Shown one piece after another: positions 44,077 to 52,179 of a DNA stretch of 64,000 nt. The number at the start of each line of letters is the position of its first letter. Within the stretch, counting starts at the first letter, position 1. The notes beneath the pieces are model-generated. The model saw only the letters and a program-made list of their open reading frames with translations, searched no databases and was not told the DNA's origin. A program made the translations under genes and the position numbers. The stretch is from Polymorphobacter_B sp038225475 (GTDB lineage: Bacteria > Pseudomonadota > Alphaproteobacteria > Sphingomonadales > Sphingomonadaceae), in NCBI GenBank assembly GCA_038225475.1, contig JBBRRA010000003.1, forward strand, positions 221,237-285,236, written 5' to 3'.

Positions 44077-44772
44077 TCAGCGTTCCTCCATGCCGTCGAG
44101 CTGGCGCGACAGCAGCCCGTGGAATTCCTCGGCGAATGCACTCAGCCGAGCCTCGAGCCGCCCGAGCCCGTGGAGCAGCCGATTATAGCCGATAACGGCA
44201 GGGATCGCCGCGAACAGCCCGATCGCGGTGGCAAACAGCGCCTCGGCAATGCCGGGCGCGACGACGGCCAGCGTGGTGTTCTGCGATGCCGCGATCGCCG
44301 TAAAGCTGCGCATGATCCCCCAGACGGTGCCGAACAGCCCGACGAACGGGGCCACTGCGCCGATCGTCGCCAGCACGTTGAGCCGGTCGCCAAGCTCCTC
44401 GATCTCGCGGGCGATCGACACGTTGAGGATCGAGGTCAGCCGCGCGCGCACGCCTTCACGGTCGATCCGTCCGCGCGCAATCGACCGCCGCCATTCGTTC
44501 ATCCCCGCGACGAACATCCGCGCCGACGGGTGCCGTGCCTTCGCCGCCGGATCGTACAGCGTGTCGAGGCTGTCAGCCTTCCAGAACCAGTCCTCGAACG
44601 CCTTGGCCTGCGCATTGATCGCGCGCAGCCGCCGCGTGCGCTCGACGATGATCGCCCACGACCAGACGCTGGCGGCGAGCAGCCCGAGCATCACCAGCTT
44701 GACGACGATGTCGGCGGACAGGAACAACGCCAGCGGTGACATGTCGGCGGCGGCTTTGACAACTGGCTGCAT
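44077..44772 (-). CDS. tolQ: Proton-driven motor subunit TolQ
   Basis: A 231-residue ExbB/TolQ protein starting MQPVVKAAADMSPLALFL at 44772. Three TM helices; the conserved block GAVAPFVGLFGTVWGIMRSF plus APGIAEALFATAIGLFAAIPAV line the proton channel. Its start codon shares one base with the ybgC stop (TGATG). The upstream open extension overlaps ybgC and is rejected. Confidence 0.95.
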   Translation of the reverse strand: MQPVVKAAADMSPLALFLSADIVVKLVMLGLLAASVWSWAIIVERTRRLRAINAQAKAFEDWFWKADSLDTLYDPAAKARHPSARMFVAGMNEWRRSIARGRIDREGVRARLTSILNVSIAREIEELGDRLNVLATIGAVAPFVGLFGTVWGIMRSFTAIAASQNTTLAVVAPGIAEALFATAIGLFAAIPAVIGYNRLLHGLGRLEARLSAFAEEFHGLLSRQLDGMEER

Positions 44773-45224
44773 CAGCACTCCCGGGCGTGTTCGAGCAATT
44801 CGGTAAAGCGCTGCCCCCAAGCGCGTGGCTGGCGTTGCGGCCGCCCGTTCATGCCGAGCCACGCGGCAGTCACTCGGCCGGTGGTCAGCTGCGTGTCGCC
44901 GCGCCAGACATCCTGCAACAGTACGGTCGCCGCGGCGCGCACCTCCCCGACGCGGCTGACGACGACGAGGCAATCGTCGAGGCGCGCCGGCGCACGGTAG
45001 GTGACCGCAAGGTCATAGACCGAATAAAAGCCCTCGCCGGCACTCAGGATGACCTGTTGTTCGATGCCGAGGCAGCGCAGCATGTCGGTGCGCGCGCGCT
45101 CCATATAGCGCAGATAATTCGCATGATAGACCACGCCCGTCAGGTCGGTGTCTTCATAATAGACGCGTAGCCCGAAGCGGTGGATGCCGCGGGCAAAGCT
45201 GCCTTGATACGGGGCGTCGGACAT
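44772..45224 (-). CDS. ybgC: Tol-Pal associated acyl-CoA thioesterase YbgC
   Basis: A 150-residue hotdog-fold thioesterase starting MSDAPYQGSFARGIHRF at 45224. The active-site segment YYEDTDLTGVVYHANYLRYMERART (in pieces) has the Asp and His of the 4-hydroxybenzoyl-CoA thioesterase family. It hydrolyses short-chain acyl-CoA and is the customary first gene of the tol-pal operon. Confidence 0.93.
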   Translation of the reverse strand: MSDAPYQGSFARGIHRFGLRVYYEDTDLTGVVYHANYLRYMERARTDMLRCLGIEQQVILSAGEGFYSVYDLAVTYRAPARLDDCLVVVSRVGEVRAAATVLLQDVWRGDTQLTTGRVTAAWLGMNGRPQRQPRAWGQRFTELLEHAREC

Positions 45225-45304
45225 TGCCGCCGTTGTAGGCGAGCCGCGCCGCGCGGGAAAGGGCAGCGGCGATTCGTCTGGGCGCACTTTCGCCACCTGA
45301 TGCC

Positions 45305-45330
45305 GTCACCCCTGCTTGCGCAGGGGTGAC
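45305..45330. terminator. Perfect 11-bp palindrome after rplS
   Basis: Arms GTCACCCCTGC (45305-45315) and GCAGGGGTGAC (45320-45330), loop TTGC. It lies 8 nt past the rplS stop on the reverse strand, between rplS and ybgC. No T-run follows, so it may be a dispersed extragenic palindrome working as a Rho-dependent terminator or mRNA end stabiliser. Confidence 0.6.
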
Positions 45331-45338
45331 CAAGACAG

Positions 45339-45722
45339 TTAGGCGCAGGCCTTTTCGGGGCGGGCGTCGCGCTTTTCGACGATGCGCGCCGACTTGCCCG
45401 AGCGGCCGCGCAGATAATATAGCTTGGCGCGCCGTACCACGCCGCGGCGCACGACTTCGATCGTCTCGATGTTCGGCGAATACAGCGGGAACACGCGCTC
45501 GACGCCCTCGCCGAAGCTGATCTTGCGGACGGTGAAGCTGCTGCCCATCGCGCGGTTCGAGCGCGCGATGCAGACGCCCTCGTAATTCTGGACGCGGCTG
45601 CGGTCGCCTTCGACGACCTTGACGCCGACGCGCAGCGTGTCACCGGCACGAAACTGCGGAATGACCTTGGTGGCCAGGAACTTGTCGATCTGCTCTTTCT
45701 CGAGCTGCTGGATGAGATTCAT
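45339..45722 (-). CDS. rplS: 50S ribosomal protein L19
   Basis: A 127-residue L19: FRAGDTLRVGVKVVEGDRSRVQNYEGVCIAR (in pieces), FTVRKISFGEGVERVFPLYSP, and RRAKLYYLRGRSGKSARI are the family core. It bridges 30S and 50S subunits. Starts 1 nt after the trmD stop, last gene of the ffh-rpsP-rimM-trmD-rplS run. The C-terminal EKRDARPEKACA is a slight extension. Confidence 0.97.
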   Translation of the reverse strand: MNLIQQLEKEQIDKFLATKVIPQFRAGDTLRVGVKVVEGDRSRVQNYEGVCIARSNRAMGSSFTVRKISFGEGVERVFPLYSPNIETIEVVRRGVVRRAKLYYLRGRSGKSARIVEKRDARPEKACA

Positions 45723-45723
45723 C

Positions 45724-46452
45724 TCATTCGTCCTCTTCTACTCGCGCGCCAGAGGGCGATTGGACCCGAGTGCCGGTATGGCGCTCCCACAGGTCCGGCC
45801 GCCGTAGCCGTGTGTCCGATTCGGACCGCGCTTTTCGCCAGGCGGCGATCTTCGCGTGATCCCCCGATCGCAAGACTTCGGGGATCAGATACCCTTCCCA
45901 TTCACTGGGCCGGGTATAGTGCGGATATTCGAGCAGTCCGGCTTCAAAGCTTTCCTGCTCGCCGCTCAAGGCTGCGCCCATTACTCCGGGCAGCAGCCGG
46001 ACGCAAGCGTCGAGCACCACCAGCGCCGCCGGCTCGCCGCCCGAAAGCACATAGTCGCCGATGCTGACGGGTTCGACGGCGCGCGCCTCGAACAGCCGCT
46101 CGTCGAAACCCTCGAAGCGCCCGCACAGGATGGTGACCCCGGGTCCCGACGCGAGCGCCCGGATGCGCGCCTGCGTCAGCGGCCGCCCGCGCGGCGTCAT
46201 CGCCAGCACCGGCGCGCCCGTGGTCACGCTGTCGAGCGCTGCCGCCAAGACATCGGCGCGCAGCACCATGCCCGGCCCGCCGCCTGCCGGCGTGTCGTCG
46301 ACCGACTTGTGCTTGTCGCTGGCGAAATCGCGGATGTTGCGCGCGCTCAGGCTCCATCGCCCATCCGCCAAGGCGCGCCCCGCAAGGCTGTGCCCGAGCG
46401 GACCGGGAAACATCTCGGGATACAGCGTGAGCACGGTGGCGGCAAAGGTCAT
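45724..46452 (-). CDS. trmD: tRNA (guanine37-N1)-methyltransferase TrmD
   Basis: A 242-residue SPOUT methyltransferase: TLYPEMFPGPLGHSLAGRAL at the N terminus, DDTPAGGGPGMVLR, CGRFEGFDERL and the trefoil-knot SAM site SIGDYVLSGGE. It methylates G37 of tRNAs and prevents +1 frameshifting. 20 nt after rimM. Confidence 0.97.
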   Translation of the reverse strand: MTFAATVLTLYPEMFPGPLGHSLAGRALADGRWSLSARNIRDFASDKHKSVDDTPAGGGPGMVLRADVLAAALDSVTTGAPVLAMTPRGRPLTQARIRALASGPGVTILCGRFEGFDERLFEARAVEPVSIGDYVLSGGEPAALVVLDACVRLLPGVMGAALSGEQESFEAGLLEYPHYTRPSEWEGYLIPEVLRSGDHAKIAAWRKARSESDTRLRRPDLWERHTGTRVQSPSGARVEEDE

Positions 46453-46472
46453 GCGGGCGTCCAGCTCTCGAA

Positions 46473-46958
46473 CTAATCGACGAAGGCTGCATCGACGACC
46501 ATCGGCGGTCCCACTTCGGGCACGGCGAGCGGGGTGAACGGCACCATGAAGCGCGCGCCGCCGGGCTTTTCGATTTCGAGGATGTCGCCGGCGCCGAAGT
46601 TCTCGACCGCGACCACGACACCGACGCTCGCGCCGTCGGTATCGACCACCGGCAGCCCGATCAGGTCGGCGTAATAATATTCGCCGGGTTCGGGCGGCGG
46701 CAGGTCGGCGCGAGCGATCGTCAGCACCGTCCCGCGCAGCGCCTCGGCGGCGGTGCGGTCGGCGATTTCGGCAAAGCGTGCGATCGCGCCGCCGGTCGCG
46801 ACGCGGATGCTGCGCAGCGTCAGCACGCGCCCGCCAGCCTCGAATGCCTTGTGGCGGTCGAGACTGGCGGCGGAGTCGGCAAACAGCTTGAGGCGAACCT
46901 CGCCCTGGATGCCGTGTGCACCCGCGATCGCGGCGAGCGCGACGCGGGCGTCGGGCAT
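46473..46958 (-). CDS. rimM: Ribosome maturation factor RimM
   Basis: A 161-residue protein: N-terminal RimM domain (AAIAGAHGIQGEVRLKLF, then RTAAEALRGTVLTI) and PRC-barrel C-terminal domain (EYYYADLIGLPVV, VPFTPLAVPEV). It assists 16S 3'-domain maturation with S19. It starts immediately after the rpsP stop, with no gap. Confidence 0.95.
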   Translation of the reverse strand: MPDARVALAAIAGAHGIQGEVRLKLFADSAASLDRHKAFEAGGRVLTLRSIRVATGGAIARFAEIADRTAAEALRGTVLTIARADLPPPEPGEYYYADLIGLPVVDTDGASVGVVVAVENFGAGDILEIEKPGGARFMVPFTPLAVPEVGPPMVVDAAFVD

Positions 46959-47564
46959 TTAGACCGCCGGGCCGGCAGGCGACGCGTCGGTCTCGGTCGC
47001 GGCGTCGAGCTCGACCGCCGGGGTTTCGGCAACCGCTTCGGCGGCACCTTCGGCCGGGGCCTCGGCGTGGACTTCGGCGGGGGCTTCGGCGTGAACCTCG
47101 GCCGGGGCTTCGGCTTCGGCGACCGGCTCGGGAGCCGGTGCGGCGGCGGCTTCGGCGGCGGCGGCCTTGGCGGCCTCAGCAGCTTCGGCGGCGGCAGCAG
47201 TTGCCTTGGTCGCGGCTTCCTCGGCTTCGGCGATCTTCATTGCATTGGCCTCGGTACGCTCCTTGGCCTTCGCGCCGGGAACGCCCTTGTTGGGGTTCGA
47301 ACGCGCGGCGCGGGTGCGCACGCCTGCTGCATCGAGGAAGCGGGCGACGCGGTCCGACGGCTGCGCGCCAACCGACAGCCAATGCGTCGCGCGCTCGGTG
47401 TCGAGCTTGACGCGCTCGGCGCTATCCTTGGGCAGCAGCGGATTATAGGTGCCGATCTTCTCGAGGAACTTGCCGTCGCGCGCGTTACGGCTGTCCGTGA
47501 CCACGATCCGGTAATAGGGGCGCTTTTTCATGCCGCCGCGCGCGAGGCGAATTGCCAATGACAT
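46959..47564 (-). CDS. rpsP: 30S ribosomal protein S16 with long C-terminal extension
   Basis: A 201-residue S16 starting MSLAIRLARGGMKKRPYYRI at 47564. Residues 1-85 are the normal protein (GKFLEKIGTYNP, GAQPSDRVARFLDAAG). After about residue 100 comes a ~100-residue Ala/Glu/Pro tail absent from short S16 proteins, including tandem EAPAEVHA units at about 151-172 and an acidic end. Alphaproteobacterial S16 often has some extension; this one more than doubles the protein. 22 nt after ffh; abuts rimM. Confidence 0.95.
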   Translation of the reverse strand: MSLAIRLARGGMKKRPYYRIVVTDSRNARDGKFLEKIGTYNPLLPKDSAERVKLDTERATHWLSVGAQPSDRVARFLDAAGVRTRAARSNPNKGVPGAKAKERTEANAMKIAEAEEAATKATAAAAEAAEAAKAAAAEAAAAPAPEPVAEAEAPAEVHAEAPAEVHAEAPAEGAAEAVAETPAVELDAATETDASPAGPAV

Positions 47565-47586
47565 TATATATCCTTTTAGACTGTTG

Positions 47587-49005
47587 TTAACGCTTGTTGA
47601 ACTTATCGAAACCCGGCGGCATGCCACCGCCGCCGCCCATCAATCCGGCAAGGCCACCGGCCCCGCCCATCTTGGCCATCATCGCGGCCATGCCCTTCAT
47701 GCCGCCCATCTTGCGCAGGCGCTTCATCGCGCCTTCCATTTCCTGATGCATTTTCATCAGTTTGTTGACTTCCTGCACGGTCGTCCCGGCACCCTTGGCG
47801 ATGCGGATCTTACGCTTGGCATTGATCACCTCGGGCTTGCGGCGCTCCTTCGGGGTCATCGAGCAGATCACAGCTTCCATCCGGCCGAGGACGTTTTCAT
47901 CGACCGCGCCGCTTGCCATCGCGGCCTTGGCCTTCGCCATGCCCGGCAGCATCCCCGCGAGCGCGCCCAGCCCGCCCATCTTCTTCATCTGGCCGAGCTG
48001 CGTGCGCAGGTCCTCCATGTCGAACTGGCCCTTGGCGAGCTTGGCCGCCATGCGTTCGGCGTCGGCCGCCTCAAAGGCTTCGGCTGCGCGTTCGACCAGC
48101 CCGACGACATCGCCCATGCCGAGGATGCGCCCTGCAACCCGCGCCGGGTCGAACTCCTCGAGCGCGTCGAGCTTTTCACCGGTGCCCGCAAACTTGATCG
48201 GCTTGCCGGTGACCGCGCGCATCGACAGCGCCGCACCGCCGCGCGCATCGCCGTCCATCCGCGTCAGCACGACACCGGTCAGCTCGACCTGCCCCGCGAA
48301 CGACGATGCGACATTGACCGCGTCCTGGCCGGTCAGGCTGTCGACCACGAGCAGGATTTCCTGCGGCGCGCCCGCTGTCGCAACGCTGCGCATCTCGGCC
48401 ATCAGCGCGGCATCGACGTGCAGCCGCCCCGCGGTGTCGAGGATCAAGACGTCAAAGCCCTGCAGCTTTGCCGCCGACCGCGCGCGCACGGCAATGTCGA
48501 CTGGCTGTTGCCCGGCAATGATCGGCAGCGTCGCCACGCCGGTCTGTTCGCCGAGCACGCGGAGCTGTTCCTGCGCGGCAGGGCGCTGAACGTCGAGCGA
48601 CGCCATCAGCACTTTCTTGCCGGCCTTTTCGGTCAGCCGTTTGGCGATCTTGGCGCTGGTCGTGGTCTTGCCCGACCCCTGCAGACCGACCATCATGATG
48701 ACCGCCGGCGGTGTCACGTCGAGGTTGAGGCCGACCGCCTCGCTGCCCAGCATCTCGACCAGCGCGTCGTTGACGATCTTGACGACCTGCTGCCCCGGCG
48801 TCACCGACCGGATCACTTCCGAACCGATGGCGCGGTCGGTGACGGTGTCGATGAAATCCTTGACGACTGCCAGCGCCACATCGGCTTCGAGCAGCGCGAT
48901 CCGCACCTCGCGCATTGCCGCGCGCACGTCGAGCTCAGTCAGCGCGCCGCGCCCCCGAAGCTTGTCGAACACGCCTGCAAGGCGATCGGAAAGGCTGTCG
49001 AACAT
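47587..49005 (-). CDS. ffh: Signal recognition particle protein Ffh
   Basis: A 472-residue SRP GTPase starting MFDSLSDRLAGVFDKLRGRG at 49005. N domain, then G domain with GLQGSGKTTTSAKIA, DTAGRLHVD and TRMDGDARGGAALS, then a methionine-rich M domain (LMKMHQEMEGAMKRLRKMGG in part) that binds 4.5S RNA and signal sequences. Ends in a Gly/Met tail. Its receptor gene ftsY lies 191 nt upstream on the same strand. Confidence 0.97.
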   Translation of the reverse strand: MFDSLSDRLAGVFDKLRGRGALTELDVRAAMREVRIALLEADVALAVVKDFIDTVTDRAIGSEVIRSVTPGQQVVKIVNDALVEMLGSEAVGLNLDVTPPAVIMMVGLQGSGKTTTSAKIAKRLTEKAGKKVLMASLDVQRPAAQEQLRVLGEQTGVATLPIIAGQQPVDIAVRARSAAKLQGFDVLILDTAGRLHVDAALMAEMRSVATAGAPQEILLVVDSLTGQDAVNVASSFAGQVELTGVVLTRMDGDARGGAALSMRAVTGKPIKFAGTGEKLDALEEFDPARVAGRILGMGDVVGLVERAAEAFEAADAERMAAKLAKGQFDMEDLRTQLGQMKKMGGLGALAGMLPGMAKAKAAMASGAVDENVLGRMEAVICSMTPKERRKPEVINAKRKIRIAKGAGTTVQEVNKLMKMHQEMEGAMKRLRKMGGMKGMAAMMAKMGGAGGLAGLMGGGGGMPPGFDKFNKR

Positions 49006-49029
49006 CGTTCCTCTTCTCCAAACGAACTT

Positions 49030-49061
49030 ACGCCGGCGTGCGAGTCTTCGCAGGCCGGCGT
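49030..49061. repeat. Two-tier palindrome between ftsY and ffh
   Basis: Outer arms ACGCCGGC (49030-49037) and GCCGGCGT (49054-49061); inner arms TGCGA (49039-49043) and TCGCA (49048-49052) with loop GTCT and one G/G mismatch between tiers. It sits in the 191-nt gap on the reverse strand after ftsY and just before ffh. No T-run; may be an extragenic palindrome or a terminator for the dapF-mtaB-ftsY unit. Confidence 0.6.
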
Positions 49062-49196
49062 GCATCCGTGGACGCTTATGTCACCCGCGTTGGGGCGGGC
49101 GACGTGTGAGGCGTGTAGGCGAAGGGGGTGCAGGGGTCAAGGTTGCGCCCTGCGCCGCCAGCTTGCCCAACCGGGGGACCGTGCCGGAGTGGCGCG

Positions 49197-50120
49197 TCAG
49201 GCCCCGGCCAGCGCCTTGGCGAAGACCGCCGCATCGAACGGGCGCAGGTCGCCCATACCCTCGCCGACGCCGACTGCATGGATTGGCAGCCCGAATTTTT
49301 CCGCCGCCGCGACGAGCACGCCGCCGCGCGCGGTGCCGTCGAGCTTGGTCATCACCAGCCCGGTGACGCCCGCGACGTCGCGGAACACCTCGATCTGGTT
49401 CAAGGCATTCTGACCGGTGGTGGCGTCGAGCACCAGCACCACGTCGTGCGGCGCGGACGGCATCTGCTTGGCGAGCACGCGCTTGACCTTGGCAAGCTCG
49501 TCCATCAGCCCGGACTTGTTCTGCAGCCGCCCGGCGGTGTCGATGATCAGCACATCGGTGCCCGCCGCGCGCGCCGCTTCGAGCGCGGTGAACGCCAGCC
49601 CCGCCGCGTCGGCGCCCTGTTCGCCGCTGATGACCGGCACGCCGGCGCGCGCGCCCCAGATTTTGAGCTGCTCGATCGCCGCCGCGCGGAAGGTGTCGCC
49701 CGCCGCCAGCATGACGGTGTAATCCTGCTCGACGAACAGATGCGCCAGCTTGGCGATCGTCGTCGTCTTACCCGAGCCGTTGACGCCGACGACGAGGATG
49801 ACCTGCGGGCGCGGGAAGGCGATGACATCGAGCGGCCGCGCGACGGGGGCGAGGACCGTCTCGATTTCGGCAGCGACCGCAGCGCAGACGCCCGCCGCAT
49901 CGATCGCTTTGTCGAACCGTTCGGCCCGCAGCCTGGCGGTGACGCGCCCGGCGAGCCCGACGCCGAGGTCGCTGGCGATCAACGCTTCCTCGATGCCGGT
50001 CAACATCGTCTCGTCGAGCCTGGCGCGCGTGAACAGCCCGGTGAGGTTGCCGCCAAGCTTGTCGGAGGATTTGGCAAGGCCGCTGGTCAGCCGCGCGAGC
50101 CAGCCTGATTTCTCGGTCAT
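49197..50120 (-). CDS. ftsY: Signal recognition particle receptor FtsY
   Basis: A 307-residue SRP receptor GTPase starting MTEKSGWLARLTSGLAKSSD at 50120 (upstream frame rejected as overlap with mtaB). NG domain only, with the short acidic-poor N terminus usual in this group: VGVNGSGKTTTIAKLA, AAGDTFRAAA, DTAGRLQNK and TKLDGTARGG. It docks ribosome-Ffh complexes at the membrane. Overlaps mtaB by 4 nt. Confidence 0.96.
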   Translation of the reverse strand: MTEKSGWLARLTSGLAKSSDKLGGNLTGLFTRARLDETMLTGIEEALIASDLGVGLAGRVTARLRAERFDKAIDAAGVCAAVAAEIETVLAPVARPLDVIAFPRPQVILVVGVNGSGKTTTIAKLAHLFVEQDYTVMLAAGDTFRAAAIEQLKIWGARAGVPVISGEQGADAAGLAFTALEAARAAGTDVLIIDTAGRLQNKSGLMDELAKVKRVLAKQMPSAPHDVVLVLDATTGQNALNQIEVFRDVAGVTGLVMTKLDGTARGGVLVAAAEKFGLPIHAVGVGEGMGDLRPFDAAVFAKALAGA

Positions 50121-51322
50121 CGACACTCCAGGACGCCGTCGGCGACGGTCATTGCGGTCACGCATGCGATGCTGCCGCGCGGCGCGGGCGCTGTCAGGCG
50201 TGCGGGCAGATAATGTTCGGTGTGGCCGCTGGTGCCGTCGCCCTCCACCAGAATGCGCTGCTCGCGCCCGAGCTGCGCCATCAGCGCGTCGTGCAGCCGC
50301 GCTGCGCCCGCCGCGCGGAGCACGCGGGCACGCTCGCGGCGAACCTCGGGCGGCACCTGCGGCATGCGCGCCGCCGGCGTCCCGGCGCGCGCCGAAAACG
50401 GAAACACGTGCAGCTGCGTCAGCCCGCAATCGTCGACATGCGCGAGCGTGTTCGCAAACATCGCGTCGGACTCGGTTGGAAAGCCAGTGATGAAATCGGC
50501 ACCGAACTGCACGTCGGGCCGTACGGCGCGAACGCGCACGCAAAACTCGACGGCATCGGCGCTGGCATGCCGCCGCGCCATCCGCTTCAGGATCAGGTCA
50601 TCGCCCGATTGCAGCGACAGATGCAGCTGCGGCATGACGCGGCGGTCGGCGAGCGCATCGACCAGCGCGCTGTCGACCTCGATACTGTCGAGCGAGCTCA
50701 GCCGCAGCCGCGGCAAATCGGGCACGTCGCGCAGGATGCGCTGGACCAGCGCGCCGAGGCTGGGCCGGTACGACGTCAGATCGACGCCGGTCAGGATGAC
50801 TTCGCGCGTGCCGCCGTCCACCAGCCGCGCGATGCGGTCGACGACCGTCGCGGCGTCGACCGAGCGCGCCGCCCCGCGCGCGAAGGGAATGATGCAAAAG
50901 GTGCAGCGGTGGTCGCAGCCGGTCTGCACCTCGATCAATGCGCGGGTGTGGCTTCGCCCGATGGTTGCAAGCAACGCGCTGGGCTGATCGACGCCGCTCT
51001 CAAACGGTTCGCACGCGGGCTCGAGCGGCGCCGAAAACCGATACGCTGCGGGTTGCAGCTTCGCGTCATTTGCCACCACGCGCGCCACGCCGGGCATCGC
51101 GGCAAAGCGCGCCGGGTCGAGCGTCGCGGCGCAGCCGGTGACGACGATCCGCGCCCCCGGAGCGTCGCGCGTGGCGCGGCGCACGGCTTGCGCGGCCTGG
51201 CGCACCGCCTCGTTGGTAACCGCGCAGGTGTTGATGACGATGATGTCGCTGCCGAGCCCGAGTGCGGCGACCGCATCGCCTTCGGACAGGTTCAGGCGGC
51301 AGCCGAAATTGCGGACGCTCAC
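50117..51322 (-). CDS. mtaB: tRNA t6A37 methylthiotransferase MtaB
   Basis: A 401-residue radical-SAM methylthiotransferase starting at GTG 51322, which overlaps the dapF stop. The N-terminal cluster ligands lie in FGCRLN, NTCAVTNEA and TGCAA, the wording specific to MtaB rather than MiaB. The radical-SAM cluster is CDHRCTFC, and a C-terminal TRAM-like region follows. It converts t6A37 to ms2t6A37 in ANN-decoding tRNAs. GTGA and ATGA overlaps on both sides. Confidence 0.9.
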   Translation of the reverse strand: MSVRNFGCRLNLSEGDAVAALGLGSDIIVINTCAVTNEAVRQAAQAVRRATRDAPGARIVVTGCAATLDPARFAAMPGVARVVANDAKLQPAAYRFSAPLEPACEPFESGVDQPSALLATIGRSHTRALIEVQTGCDHRCTFCIIPFARGAARSVDAATVVDRIARLVDGGTREVILTGVDLTSYRPSLGALVQRILRDVPDLPRLRLSSLDSIEVDSALVDALADRRVMPQLHLSLQSGDDLILKRMARRHASADAVEFCVRVRAVRPDVQFGADFITGFPTESDAMFANTLAHVDDCGLTQLHVFPFSARAGTPAARMPQVPPEVRRERARVLRAAGAARLHDALMAQLGREQRILVEGDGTSGHTEHYLPARLTAPAPRGSIACVTAMTVADGVLECR

Positions 51323-52113
51323 AGCTCGACCAGCCCCGAAAACGCGGTTGCTGCCGGACCGCCGAGCGTGACCCGGCCATCGCGCTGCCATTCGACTGCG
51401 AGATCGCCGCCGGGCAGCGTGACCGTGACGCGCCGCTCGGTCAGCCCGCGGCGCATTGCGGCGACGGCGGTGGCCACCGCGCCGGTGCCGCAGGCGCGCG
51501 TCAGCCCGGCGCCGCGCTCCCAGACGCGCAGGCGGAGGTGCGTGCGGTCGATGATCTGCGCGACGTTGACGTTGACGCGTTCGGGAAACAGCGCGTCATG
51601 CTCGATCAGCGGGCCCAGCGTATCGAGCGCGACCGCATCGCAATCGGCCACGACGAACACGATGTGCGGGTTGCCGACGCTGACCGCGACGCCGTGTTCG
51701 AGCGTGTCCCACGCCACCGGTACGTCGAGCGTGTCGAGCGGATAGGCGAGCGGCACCGCGTCCCAGCCGAAATCGGGAGCCGGATAGGTGATCGTCGCCG
51801 CGCCCGCCGACGCTGCCGCATCGAGCACGCCGCCGCTGGTTTCGATCGTCGCGCTCGGCCCGAGCAGCGTCGCGACGCAGCGCGCCGCATTGCCGCACGC
51901 GCCGACTTCGCCGCCATCGGCATTATAGATGCGCATGAACGCGGTGGCGCGCACCGAAGGCTCGATGACGATCAGCTGATCGCAGCCGATACCACGGTGG
52001 CGGTCGGCGAGTGCCACGACCTGCGCCGCGTGGAGCGCGAGCGGCTCGGCGCGCGCATCGAACACGACGAAGTCATTGCCAAGGCCGTGCATCTTGAGGA
52101 AAGCGCGCTGCAT
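51319..52113 (-). CDS. dapF: Diaminopimelate epimerase
   Basis: A 264-residue DapF: FLKMHGLGNDFVVFDAR start, catalytic cysteine in ACGNAARC, partner cysteine in TRACGTGAVA, plus NPHIVFVV. It interconverts LL- and meso-diaminopimelate; the meso form is what MurE in this window uses. First gene of dapF-mtaB-ftsY, divergent from ispG with 66 nt between start codons. Confidence 0.95.
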   Translation of the reverse strand: MQRAFLKMHGLGNDFVVFDARAEPLALHAAQVVALADRHRGIGCDQLIVIEPSVRATAFMRIYNADGGEVGACGNAARCVATLLGPSATIETSGGVLDAAASAGAATITYPAPDFGWDAVPLAYPLDTLDVPVAWDTLEHGVAVSVGNPHIVFVVADCDAVALDTLGPLIEHDALFPERVNVNVAQIIDRTHLRLRVWERGAGLTRACGTGAVATAVAAMRRGLTERRVTVTLPGGDLAVEWQRDGRVTLGGPAATAFSGLVEL

Positions 52114-52179
52114 GCCGGGCGCTATAGCGGCTTGCGCGCCGACCGGCTATATCGCGGCCATGCAAGCGGAGCTTTCCCA

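Noticed and set aside
47030..47120. Short tandem DNA repeat in the S16 gene region
   Set aside because: It is explained by the EAPAEVHA protein repeat; not listed as an independent repeat element.
47530..49413. 627-codon open frame on the + strand, opposite ffh
   Set aside because: High-GC shadow: Arg/His-rich translation with no family resemblance, while the reverse strand encodes Ffh with all GTPase motifs.
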